DNA of 64,000 nucleotides from Avedoeria sp964651245. GTDB taxonomy: Bacteria; Chloroflexota; Anaerolineae; Epilineales; Epilineaceae. The DNA is taken from positions 1-64,000 of the forward strand of contig CAZYVI010000019.1 in NCBI GenBank assembly GCA_964651245.1, read 5' to 3'. Below, piece after piece: positions 9,155-17,145 of this stretch (position 1 is the stretch's first letter; every line of letters starts with the position of its first letter). The position numbers were made by a program, and so were the translations under genes. Below the pieces are notes generated by a model, which worked only from the letters and a program-made list of their open reading frames with translations, searched no databases and was not told where the DNA came from.

Positions 9155-9280
9155 GGTTGTGCGTACTCCTCGATACGGTCGATGGGCGATTCGGACGGTA
9201 GGGCGGGTGCGGGGTCGATGTCGGCTGCGCCAGTGATTCGCCGTGCGGCCGACTGGGAACATCGTGCGCCGGCCAACCGC

Positions 9281-9337
9281 GTTATTGCACCAAACGCGTC
9301 TTAAGCCTGTCGGCCGGTCGCGTTAAGGGCGGTTAAT
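9281..9337 (-). promoter_or_regulatory. candidate Pho box and promoter upstream of pstS
   Basis: The 329-base region 9155-9483 holds, on the minus strand, ATTAACC (9337-9331), CTTAACG (9327-9321) and CTTAAGA (9305-9299): a TTAA-core repeat at 10- and 22-base steps. PhoB/PhoP sites are direct repeats with an 11-base period. An AATAA-type -10 candidate follows at about 9281-9286. The bases GGCCGGTCGC next to TTAAG recur upstream of the Kelch-type gene. Position before pstS supports a Pho role; no binding data exist. Confidence 0.5.
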
Positions 9338-9378
9338 CTCGACGGGATTGCGCGCGACGGATCCGGCCGGCGCCGCGG

Positions 9379-9411
9379 CCCGTCGGTCCCGGAGGAGCCG
9401 GGACCGACGGG
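9379..9411 (-). terminator. strong hairpin after the Kelch-type gene
   Basis: A perfect 14-base-pair stem (CCCGTCGGTCCCGG and its complement) with the 5-base loop AGGAG lies 73-105 bases past the Kelch-type stop and before the pstS Pho-like repeats. No U-tract follows, so it is either a U-less terminator or a 3'-end stabiliser. Confidence 0.6.
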
Positions 9412-9483
9412 TCACAGGGCGCGGCCGTCCCGCCGGGGCAGCGGGCGCACGATGAGAGGCGCGTTGGGGCCTCCGGTGGCCGC

Positions 9484-11193
9484 CTACTGGCAGCCGCAGC
9501 GCAGCACGAGGCCGTTGTAGAGCGGGTGGTAGGGCAGGTTGACGTTGCGCAACGTGACGTGCCGGCGCAACGGGTTCACCGGGCTCAGTGGCACGTTCGG
9601 ATTGCACGCCATCCCGAAGCCGCTGAGCGACGACGGGTTCGACAGCGCCTGGGCCAGCGCCGCGGCGGGCACCTTGGCGTCCACGTTGGGGCACGCGGCC
9701 ACGGAGGCGTCCGCCGTCGGCAGCGGGCCGGTCGTCCGCGTCGGCGTCGGGACGGATGTCGGTCCGGCCTCCGGCGTCGCCGTGGCCGGCGGTGCCACGG
9801 TCGGCGCGCCGGGTCGGAACGGCGCGTAGACATCCAGGTTGGCGCAGGCGTCGCCCGTCACGTCGGGGTAGAGGGCCCAGACGTCGGCCAGCGCCTCGTT
9901 GCCGTCGTTGCCCGACGCCCGACCGCCCATCACGAAGAAGCGCTTGTGCTTCCAGTCCCAGACGCTCGGGAACAGGCGCACCGCCCGGATCTGCTTGCTG
10001 GTCGTGGCCTCGAGGTTGTCGGCGGCAAGACGCTCCCACCTTAGCTCAGCGGCGGGATCGTGCAGGTTCGACAGGTCGACCCGCCAGAGCCCGGTGGCGT
10101 GGCTGGCGCCGTCCTTGATGCTGCTGCTGGCGCGGCCGAACCAGCTGTAGAACATCTTGCTGTCGGCGTCGTAGGCGCACCCGCCCTCGCGCCGGCCGCC
10201 GAACGACAGGCCGTCGGCATCGGCGGTCTTCTGGTTGCTGAAGCGGTCCGTGATGTCCTGCCAGACGCCGGTCCGGTTCGCGCTGAAGTCGATCCAGTGC
10301 ACGTCGTTGAACGTGGTGGCCCCGGACTGGCCGCCGGAGTTGCCGCCCAGGACCAGGATGCCGTCGGCGCCGGTGTCCTTGTTGTACACCGCCGCGGCGC
10401 AGGACCCGAACCGCCGCTGTGGCTTGGCGCCGCCGACGTTCAGCTGCTGGACGTTCCACTTGGCGCCGGACTTCGTCGCCGCGTAGACCTCGTCCTGCGA
10501 CTCGCCCTCGATCTCGTCGTTCACCGTCCCCTGGCCGAACACGACGCGGTTGCGCTGGCCGTCCCAGGCGGCGAACATCCGGACGATCTTGCCCTTGTTC
10601 GTCTCGAGGTCGGTGCCGGCCGGCAAGCTGCTCACCCCGCTGTTCGTGACCCAGCGCACGCCGGTCGACGACGCGCTGTCGCCGATCGTCAACTCCTTGA
10701 GGTCGCCGTTCGTGGCCTTCTTGCTGCTGTCGACGGCGGCGGTGTTGGCGCCGTCGCAGCCGTCCTTGCCGAACACCGACAGCCAGTTCGTGCCGCCCAG
10801 GGCCACCGTGGCCATCTCGCGGCAGCCGCGGTCGCTCTTCGACGACTCGTAGCCGACGCTGGCGTTGTAGGGCACGTTCGTCCAACTGCTCTTCGTGCCG
10901 TCCAGCTTGAGGGCCCACATGTCGGAGAAGGTGCGGGTCTCGTTGGCGCCGAACTTCTGGGCGCCGCCGGCGTAGACCAGCACGCCGCTGTCGGGGTTGT
11001 AGCCGCCGAACCCGCCGTAGCGCGCCTGGGGCAGCGACGGCAGCCGCACGTAGCAGGCCCTACCGGTGTCGATGCGGTCGGGGCTGGGCGACTGGGCGCG
11101 GGCCGGAGCGGCCGACGGCCCCTGGCTGACGATGCCGCCGATCACGGCGGCGGCGGCGACGGCCAACAGGCCGCCCCACGGATTGCGCTGCAT
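9484..11193 (-). CDS. secreted Kelch-type beta-propeller protein
   Basis: 569 residues from the ATG with AGGAGAG seven bases upstream. A signal peptide covers about 1-34. Residues 50-440 contain repeated blade-like segments: a Gly pair, a hydrophobic strand and a Trp or Asp at regular spacing (for example YGGFGGYNPDSG, ILVLGGNSGG, FFVMGGRASG). These fit a Kelch/galactose-oxidase-like propeller. A Thr/Pro/Ala linker (about 450-485) leads to a Cys-containing C-terminal part ending RCGCQ. No catalytic residues are recognisable, so the role may be binding rather than catalysis. Its upstream region shares repeats with pstS, and it ends 147 bases before the first of those repeats. Confidence 0.7.
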   Translation of the reverse strand: MQRNPWGGLLAVAAAAVIGGIVSQGPSAAPARAQSPSPDRIDTGRACYVRLPSLPQARYGGFGGYNPDSGVLVYAGGAQKFGANETRTFSDMWALKLDGTKSSWTNVPYNASVGYESSKSDRGCREMATVALGGTNWLSVFGKDGCDGANTAAVDSSKKATNGDLKELTIGDSASSTGVRWVTNSGVSSLPAGTDLETNKGKIVRMFAAWDGQRNRVVFGQGTVNDEIEGESQDEVYAATKSGAKWNVQQLNVGGAKPQRRFGSCAAAVYNKDTGADGILVLGGNSGGQSGATTFNDVHWIDFSANRTGVWQDITDRFSNQKTADADGLSFGGRREGGCAYDADSKMFYSWFGRASSSIKDGASHATGLWRVDLSNLHDPAAELRWERLAADNLEATTSKQIRAVRLFPSVWDWKHKRFFVMGGRASGNDGNEALADVWALYPDVTGDACANLDVYAPFRPGAPTVAPPATATPEAGPTSVPTPTRTTGPLPTADASVAACPNVDAKVPAAALAQALSNPSSLSGFGMACNPNVPLSPVNPLRRHVTLRNVNLPYHPLYNGLVLRCGCQ

Positions 11194-11337
11194 GCGATCT
11201 CTCCTATGCGCTGCGGAGCGTGGTTGGGGACGGGCGCCGGCGGCCCTTGCGGCGCGGCCGCGCAGCGGCGCCGGGCAGGCCGCCCGCCCGCTCGACAGCG
11301 AGGGTGCGCCGGCGGCGTGAACGGCGTGGGCCGGTCG

Positions 11338-11376
11338 CCTTAAGCCACCGTAAAGCCGCCCGCAAGGTCGGTTAAG
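11338..11376 (-). promoter_or_regulatory. second Pho-box-like repeat, upstream of the Kelch-type gene
   Basis: In the 328-base divergent region 11194-11521, the minus strand has CTTAACC (start 11376), CTTTACG (11355) and CTTAAGG (11344), steps of 21 and 11 bases. GGCCGGTCGC precedes TTAAG on the plus strand exactly as it does before pstS. This suggests one regulator for both genes. The rest of the region holds the coaX promoter candidate and otherwise nothing recognised. Confidence 0.45.
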
Positions 11377-11448
11377 GCGATCGACCGGCGGTCGGCCAGG
11401 CGCTGCGCCGTCGGGTCTGGGCGCAGCGGGCGCGCGCGGCGAGTCGGC

Positions 11449-11454
11449 TATAAT
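11449..11454 (+). promoter_or_regulatory. -10 element TATAAT of the coaX operon
   Basis: A perfect TATAAT followed by CGCC stands 67 bases before the coaX ATG. The same TATAAT-CG core is found before glpX, rlmN and the gene at 16763. No -35 consensus is visible. Confidence 0.5.
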
Positions 11455-11521
11455 CGCCCCGTCCGCCGACCCTCCCGGCCGCGCCCCGCCGCGCGACCGT
11501 CCCTGCGCCGGTGCGCTCGCG

Positions 11522-12331
11522 ATGCTTTTGACCGTCAGCGTCGGCAACAGCCGGACCGCCTTCGCCGTCCACCGCGCGGACGGCGAAGGGCTCCGCGCCG
11601 CCTTCGCGCTGCACACCGACGTGCGCCGGACGGCCGACGAGCTGCGGATCTGGCTCGTCGACCTGCTCGCCCGCGATGGTCTGTCGCCGGCCGACATCGA
11701 CGCCGTCTGCCTCTGCAGCGTCGTGCCGGCCGTCACCGCCGTCGTCGCCGACGTCTGCCGCGACCTCTTCGGCCGGCGACCGCTCGTCGTCGGCCCCGGC
11801 GTGCGCACCGGGTTGGCGGTGCACTACCGACCGGTCGCCGCGCTCGGCGCCGACCGCCTCGTCGACGCCGTCGCCGCCCACGCCGCGCACGGCGGGCCGG
11901 TCGTCGTGCTCGACTTCGGGACGGCGACGACGATCAACGCCGTCGACGGCGGCGGCACGTTCCGCGGCGGTGCGATCGCGCCGGGCATCGGCCTGGCGGC
12001 AGAGGGCCTGGCCGAAGCGGGGGCGCGCCTGGCGCGCGTCGAGCTAGGGGGGCCGCCGCCCGAGCTCGTCGGCCGGACGACCGAGTCGGCGTTGCGCAGC
12101 GGCCTGGTCCATGGCCAGGCGGCGCTGGTCGAGGGGCTGCTGGCGCGCGTCCTCGACGTGCTGGCGGGCGATGCCGCCGCCGACGTGCCCGTCGTGGCGA
12201 CCGGCGGCTGGCTGGGCGTCGTGGCGCCGCTCGTGCCGCGGATCGACCATCGCCGGCCCGGGTTGATCCACGATGGCCTGCGGGCGATCTGGCAGCGGCA
12301 GCCGGCACGCCGGGCCGCCGCGTGCGCATGA
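11522..12331 (+). CDS. coaX: type III pantothenate kinase CoaX
   Basis: 269 residues, normal for CoaX. It makes 4'-phosphopantothenate, the first committed step of coenzyme A synthesis, and type III enzymes need a monovalent cation. GADRL (Asp111) and DFGTATT (Asp131) are the conserved ASKHA motifs, and GGAIAPG and the late ATGGW motif are present. Odd: the N-terminal motif, normally D-x-G-N-T/S, reads S-V-G-N-S (Ser6), so the first conserved Asp is missing. The next gene, coaBC, performs the following steps and overlaps by ATGA, which supports a real CoA role despite the change. Confidence 0.9.
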   Translation: MLLTVSVGNSRTAFAVHRADGEGLRAAFALHTDVRRTADELRIWLVDLLARDGLSPADIDAVCLCSVVPAVTAVVADVCRDLFGRRPLVVGPGVRTGLAVHYRPVAALGADRLVDAVAAHAAHGGPVVVLDFGTATTINAVDGGGTFRGGAIAPGIGLAAEGLAEAGARLARVELGGPPPELVGRTTESALRSGLVHGQAALVEGLLARVLDVLAGDAAADVPVVATGGWLGVVAPLVPRIDHRRPGLIHDGLRAIWQRQPARRAAACA

Positions 12332-13614
12332 CCGGCGGATCGCGGCCCGACGGCGGGACCGGGGCCGCCGACCGCTTCGAGCGGCCGCCGCTGGCCGGCC
12401 GGCACATCGCGCTCGGGGTCACCGGTTCGATCGCCGCCTTCAAGGCGCTGTCGTTGTGCAGCCGTCTGACCCAACTCGACGCCCGCGTCGACGTCCTGCT
12501 GACCGCCGCCGCAGCCGAGCTCGTCCGGCCGCTGGCGTTCCAGGCGCTCACCCACCGGCCGGTGGCGCTCGACCTCTGGGACCCCGCCGGCGCGATCGCG
12601 ATGGACCATGTGGCGATCGCCCACCGCGCCGAGCTGTTCGTCGTCGCCCCGGCGACGGCCGACAGCCTGGCCCGCCTGGCCCTCGGCCTGGCCGGCGACG
12701 CGCTCGGCACGACCGCGCTGGCCGTGCGCTGTCCGACCGTGCTCGCGCCGGCCATGGAGCCCCGGATGTGGGACCACCCCGCCACGCGCGACCACGTCGC
12801 GACGCTGCAGGCACGCGGCGCCGTCGTGGTCGGCCCGGTCGAGGGCCGGATGGCGTCGGGCGAGCGCGGCGTCGGCCGGATGGTCGAGCCCGACGTGCTC
12901 GTCGAGCACTTGGCGGCGGCGGTCGGCCGCGATGGGCCGCTGGCGGGCCGCCACGTCGTCGTCAGCGCCGGGCCGACGCGCGAGGCGATCGACCCGGTGC
13001 GGTTCCTGTCGAACGGCTCGACGGGCCGGATGGGCTACGCCATCGCCCGTCGCGCCCGCGACCTCGGCGCGCGGGTGACGCTGGTCTCCGGACCGGTCGC
13101 GCTCGCGCCGCCGGCGGCCGTGGACGTCGTGGCGGTCGAGAGCGCGGCCGAGATGTGCGACGCGGTGCTGGCGGTGGCGCCGGGCGCCGACGCGCTGGTG
13201 ATGACGGCCGCCGTGGCGGACTACAAGCCGGCGGCATACTCGGCCGAGAAGGTGAAGAAGCAGCCCGGCGACCTGGTGCTGACGCTCGACCGCACCCCCG
13301 ACATCCTCATCGCCCTCGATGCCGCGATCGCCGGCGCCGCGCGGCGGCCCGTCCGCGTCGGGTTCGCCGCCGAGACGTCCGACCTCGTCGGCCACGCCCG
13401 CGACAAGCTCGTCCGCAAGCACCTCGACCTGATCGTCGCCAACCAGGTGCCGGCGTCGTTCGGCGGCGACGAGTCCGAGGCGCTGCTCGTGGATGCGGGC
13501 GGTGTCGAGGCCCGGCCGATGGGCGCCAAGACCGACCTCGCCGGCGCCATCCTGCGCCGCGTCGACGCCCTGCTGCGCGCCCGCGACGGCGCCGCGGGCG
13601 GGGCGCCCGCATGA
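12328..13614 (+). CDS. coaBC: bifunctional phosphopantothenoylcysteine decarboxylase/synthetase CoaBC
   Basis: 428 residues. The N-terminal flavoprotein (about 24-200) converts phosphopantothenoylcysteine to phosphopantetheine; GVTGSIAAFKA binds FMN and His94 matches the catalytic His. The C-terminal synthetase (about 210-420) couples CTP, cysteine and phosphopantothenate; AAVADYKP and the K-V-K-K motif are present. The substrate clamp, usually PAMNxxM, reads PAMEPRMW, with Glu144 for Asn; variants here occur in other phyla. The ATG shares ATGA with the coaX stop, and the stop shares ATGA with the next gene. Confidence 0.96.
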   Translation: MTGGSRPDGGTGAADRFERPPLAGRHIALGVTGSIAAFKALSLCSRLTQLDARVDVLLTAAAAELVRPLAFQALTHRPVALDLWDPAGAIAMDHVAIAHRAELFVVAPATADSLARLALGLAGDALGTTALAVRCPTVLAPAMEPRMWDHPATRDHVATLQARGAVVVGPVEGRMASGERGVGRMVEPDVLVEHLAAAVGRDGPLAGRHVVVSAGPTREAIDPVRFLSNGSTGRMGYAIARRARDLGARVTLVSGPVALAPPAAVDVVAVESAAEMCDAVLAVAPGADALVMTAAVADYKPAAYSAEKVKKQPGDLVLTLDRTPDILIALDAAIAGAARRPVRVGFAAETSDLVGHARDKLVRKHLDLIVANQVPASFGGDESEALLVDAGGVEARPMGAKTDLAGAILRRVDALLRARDGAAGGAPA

Positions 13615-15983
13615 CGACCGAGCCGCGCCCCGACGGCGCCGAGGCGCCGCCGACGCCGCTGTTCGAGCGCTGGCAACGGCTGGCGGGCGCCGCGGCGCGC
13701 CTGCGGGCGGTCGGCGCCCGCGTGCGGCGGCGGGCGGCCGGGGCCCTGGCGGCGGCGGCGGCGGCCGCCGCCCGCGGCCGCCGCTGGCTGGCCGATCCGC
13801 GCCACCTCCGCCGCGTCCTCTACGTGGCGCTGCCGGCGCTCGTCGCCGTCGGCCTGCTGGCGCCCCCGATCTCGCTCGGCGCGCGGCTCTGGTCGTTGAC
13901 GTACCACCGGCTGCGGCCGGGCATCGACGCCGTCGTGCCGGCGCGCGGCGAGGCGTCCGCCGAGCTCGAGGTGCGGCGCTACAGCGTCGCCCGCGCGGCC
14001 CGGGTGCAGCTCTCCGCCCAGGCCGGCGCGCCGCTGGGGACGGATCCGCTGCCGGCGGACGCGACGCCGCTGACCGACTACTTCCGCCTGGCGCTGCGCG
14101 GTCCGGCGCCGCGCGAGGCGTTCCTCAACGTGTCGGTGCCGGTGGCCACCGAGGACCAGCCGTTCGTCGACGCCTTCGGCTTCGACGGGGGCCGCTGGCG
14201 CTGGCTGCCGTCGCAGTGGGTCATCCCGGGCCGGCTGCGGGTGCTGGTGCCGCTGGCGGACTGGGTGCCCGAGACGCTCGTCGTGGCGCGCGCCGACACC
14301 GGCCGGCCGGCGGTGTCGGCGGTGCTGCTGCCGCCGCCGAACGCCGTGCCCGCCGCGGCCGCCGAGCTGCCGATCCTCGAGCTGCGCGCCTTCACGCTGG
14401 AGCGCGACGACGGACGGATCGCGCGGCGCCCCTACGTGCCGGTGAACCCGCAGGCCGCGGTCTACGGCGTGGCCGACAACCGCGAGCCGAACCGCGTCCG
14501 CGGCGACCTGGTCAACAACCTGCTCACCCGGCCCGAGTCGCGGCAGCGCCACCGCGCCGAGCTCGTCCGCGCCGCGGTCGACGACCAGCTGGCCGGCATC
14601 GTCCTGGACTACGCCGACATCGACGAGGCGCTCGGCGACGCCTGGGCCGAGTTCGTGGCCCTGCTGGGCGACGACCTGCGCCGCGTCGGCAAGCGTCTGG
14701 TGGTCACCGTCCCGATGCCGACGCTGGCCGGCGACGAGTGGACCGCCGGCCACGTCGAGTGGCGGCGGCTCGGCGACGGCGCCGACGGCGTCCGCGTCCG
14801 GCTGCCGGACGGCGTCCCGCTGTCGACCGCCGACCTCGACAGCCTGGTCCAGTGGTGCCTCTCGGCCGTCGACCGCCGCAAGCTGCAGCTGGCGATGTCG
14901 GTGCAGGGCCAGGACATCGTCGACAACGTCGTCACCCCGATCCGCTACGGCGACGCGCTGGCGCGGATCCTCGACCTGGCGCGCTCCGACGCGCCGACGC
15001 GGATCTCGCCCGGCGTGGCGACGACGATCGAGCTGCCGACGATCGCCGCGGCCGAGCTCGGCAAGGACGCCTCGACCCAGCGTTGGCGCTTTTACTACTG
15101 GGACGCCAACCGCCGCCGCCACACCGTGTGGCTGACCGACGTCGAAGGGCTGCGCCCGGTCTTCGTCACCGCCGCCTACTACCGCATCGGCGCCATCGTC
15201 CTCGACGGCGTCTCGAACGGCGTCGACCCGTTCCTGTGGCGGATGGTGCGGTCCTACCTGGCCGACGGCGAGGCGCGCAGCGGCCAGGCCAGCTACCGGC
15301 TGCGGTGGCAGATTCTCGACGCTGCCGGACAGGTCGTACAGCAGGCCGACCAGCCGCTTGACGCCACCACGTTCGCGTTCGAGGCGCCGCGGGCGATGGG
15401 CGAATACCGGCTCAGCGTCAGCCTGATGACCGGCGATGGCGAGCTGGCCGCCCCAGGGCCCGACGTCGTGGTCGCCGTCGCCCCGCCGCCGCCGCCGACC
15501 CCGACGCCGACGCCGTTCACGATCGAGATCCTGCCCACCCCCGAGACGATCGAGACCGCCGAGGCGCCCAGCGACGAGCTGCGCGCGCGGGCGCCGGTCA
15601 CGATCGGCGACGACCCCGACGCCGCCGCGGCCGAGGTGGCGTTCGACGCCATGCTGGACGTGGCCGACACCGCGTTGCGCGCCGAGCCGAGCACGTCGTC
15701 CCGCGCGCTGTCGACGCTGCGCAAGGGCGACCGGCTGATCCGGCTCGACGCGTCGGACGACGGCCGGTGGTGGCTGGTGCGCGTCGGCGGCACCGGCCTC
15801 GAGGGCTGGGTGCTGGCCACGTTCATCGTCACGCCGACGCCGACTGTCCCGCCGACGGCGACCGTCCGGCCGCCGTCGAGCGCCGCCGCGTCGCCCGCGC
15901 CGTCGCGCACCGCCGCGTCAGCGACGCCGCGCGCGGTGGCGGCCACCCGCCCGGCGCGTCCGCCCGCCTCGGCGACGCCCTGA
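13611..15983 (+). CDS. membrane-anchored GH18-like protein with C-terminal SH3b domain
   Basis: 790 residues. A cytoplasmic Ala/Arg-rich start and one membrane segment (about 68-88) are followed by a large extracytoplasmic part. Residues about 260-590 resemble the GH18/YaaH-type TIM barrel: GIVLDYADID (residues 329-338) aligns with DGIDxDxE, and a WRFYYWD/HTVWLTD region follows. The catalytic Glu position holds Ala335, so hydrolysis is doubtful. A Pro/Thr spacer (about 625-655) leads to an SH3b module at about 680-740, then a second Pro/Thr/Ala tail. SH3b and GH18-like modules usually bind or cleave cell-wall glycans. It overlaps coaBC by ATGA. Confidence 0.7.
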   Translation: MTTEPRPDGAEAPPTPLFERWQRLAGAAARLRAVGARVRRRAAGALAAAAAAAARGRRWLADPRHLRRVLYVALPALVAVGLLAPPISLGARLWSLTYHRLRPGIDAVVPARGEASAELEVRRYSVARAARVQLSAQAGAPLGTDPLPADATPLTDYFRLALRGPAPREAFLNVSVPVATEDQPFVDAFGFDGGRWRWLPSQWVIPGRLRVLVPLADWVPETLVVARADTGRPAVSAVLLPPPNAVPAAAAELPILELRAFTLERDDGRIARRPYVPVNPQAAVYGVADNREPNRVRGDLVNNLLTRPESRQRHRAELVRAAVDDQLAGIVLDYADIDEALGDAWAEFVALLGDDLRRVGKRLVVTVPMPTLAGDEWTAGHVEWRRLGDGADGVRVRLPDGVPLSTADLDSLVQWCLSAVDRRKLQLAMSVQGQDIVDNVVTPIRYGDALARILDLARSDAPTRISPGVATTIELPTIAAAELGKDASTQRWRFYYWDANRRRHTVWLTDVEGLRPVFVTAAYYRIGAIVLDGVSNGVDPFLWRMVRSYLADGEARSGQASYRLRWQILDAAGQVVQQADQPLDATTFAFEAPRAMGEYRLSVSLMTGDGELAAPGPDVVVAVAPPPPPTPTPTPFTIEILPTPETIETAEAPSDELRARAPVTIGDDPDAAAAEVAFDAMLDVADTALRAEPSTSSRALSTLRKGDRLIRLDASDDGRWWLVRVGGTGLEGWVLATFIVTPTPTVPPTATVRPPSSAAASPAPSRTAASATPRAVAATRPARPPASATP

Positions 15984-15992
15984 GGCCGGGGC

Positions 15993-16766
15993 GTGGCCCA
16001 CGATCCGACCGTCTGGCTGGCGGCGTCGCTCGTCGTGGGCGCCGTCGCCGTCAACGCGGCGTGGTGGGCGGCGGCGCACGGACCGCCCGCGCGCGCCGCC
16101 CGCATCGCGGCCGCGCTGGCGATCGGACGGTGGCTCTACCTCGGCGGCGTGCCGCTGGCGGCGGTCGGGCTCGGCGTCGCCCCGCTGTGGCTGTCGGGCT
16201 GGATCTCGCCGGCCGCGCCGTGGGTGACGGGGGTGGCGGCCACCGCCGCCGCTGCGGCTGGCGCGGCGGCGGTCGTCGTGCCGTGGCGCCTGGCGGGCGT
16301 CGGCTGCGCGGTGGCCGGGGGCACGCCGCAGGGCGGTTTCGCCGCCGTTCTCGGCGTCCGCGCGGGCGACGTCGTCCTGCGCGAGGCGCACTGGGGCCTC
16401 GTGCGCGCCGGCGTCGTGGCGGCGGCGCCGGGCTGGTTCGCCCTGCCGGGCGGCGCCGCGGCCGGCGTCGGACAGTTGGCGGTGTTCGTGTTGCTCGTCG
16501 GCGAGGCGCTGGCGAACCCGTGGCTACGGCACGCCGTCGCCGATCGCGACGGCGCCTGGTCGGTCGGGCGACTCGCCGCGGCAGCCGCCGCCAGCCACCT
16601 CGGCTGGACGCTCGGCGGCGCGGCGGTCGCCGGGCTGGCGGCACACCTGGCGGTGGCGATCGCCGCGGCCGTCGTGGAGCGCGGCGCCCACGGCGCGCCG
16701 CCGGTGCCGTCGGGCGCGGCGGCGACCCGGGGTCGCGCGCCGCGCCAGCCTGGACTCGACGACTAG
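15993..16766 (+). CDS. polytopic membrane protein of unknown function
   Basis: 257 residues from a GTG nine bases after the previous stop. About six hydrophobic segments (roughly 8-28, 35-60, 64-105, 130-150, 152-175, 185-225) are separated by short Arg/Gly loops. I recognise no family motif. It is probably the last gene of the coaX operon. Its TAG stop lies within CTAG and overlaps the stop codon of the converging gene. Confidence 0.6.
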   Translation: MAHDPTVWLAASLVVGAVAVNAAWWAAAHGPPARAARIAAALAIGRWLYLGGVPLAAVGLGVAPLWLSGWISPAAPWVTGVAATAAAAAGAAAVVVPWRLAGVGCAVAGGTPQGGFAAVLGVRAGDVVLREAHWGLVRAGVVAAAPGWFALPGGAAAGVGQLAVFVLLVGEALANPWLRHAVADRDGAWSVGRLAAAAAASHLGWTLGGAAVAGLAAHLAVAIAAAVVERGAHGAPPVPSGAAATRGRAPRQPGLDD

Positions 16767-17038
16767 AAGTTGAAGAACAGCTGGGCGCCGGTCTGGTCGA
16801 CGTAGTACTTGGCGGCGAAGATCACGGCGAACAGCGCGACGCCGATGACCACGATGCGCAGCAGATCGCGGCGCACGTGGCCGTAGCGCTCGGAGAGGTC
16901 GGCCTCGTAGTCGGCGACGGAGGTCGCCGGGCCCGATGCCGCGCGCGGGGCACGCGGGGCGCGGGCGGCCGTCGCGGCCGCGGGACGCGGGGCTTGGCTG
17001 GGGTTCGGGCGGGGGCGCTGCGGCGTCCTGCGGGCCAT
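16763..17038 (-). CDS. small single-pass membrane protein of unknown function
   Basis: 91 residues. The first 40 are Arg/Pro/Ala-rich and disordered. Then comes an acidic/basic helix (Y-E-A-D-L-S-E-R-Y-G-H-V-R-R-D-L) and one membrane helix (about 62-82), ending FFNF. The ATG has a perfect AGGAGG at six bases and a promoter (TCGACA, 16 bases, TATAAT) directly upstream. It is not a good SecE match: the W-P-x-x-x-E motif is missing. Similar short tail-anchored proteins exist in Chloroflexota, but their role is unknown to me. Confidence 0.65.
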   Translation of the reverse strand: MARRTPQRPRPNPSQAPRPAAATAARAPRAPRAASGPATSVADYEADLSERYGHVRRDLLRIVVIGVALFAVIFAAKYYVDQTGAQLFFNF

Positions 17039-17065
17039 GGTCATCCTCCTAAAGGCGGGCCGCCG

Positions 17066-17093
17066 ATTATACGGCCGCCCGGACCGATGTCGA
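17066..17093 (-). promoter_or_regulatory. promoter TCGACA-N16-TATAAT
   Basis: On the minus strand TCGACA (17093-17088) is followed after 16 bases by TATAAT (17071-17066), about 28 bases before the ATG of the small membrane protein. It lies between that gene and murJ and allows expression separate from the murJ operon. Confidence 0.55.
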
Positions 17094-17145
17094 GCCGTGG
17101 CGCACACGGCCGCGCCGGGCGCGCGCCGACCGGCCGAGCGGCGGC

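Noticed and set aside
16763..17038. Annotation of the small membrane protein as SecE
   Set aside because: Length and single helix fit, but the conserved SecE motif before the helix is absent and no nusG or rplK follows.
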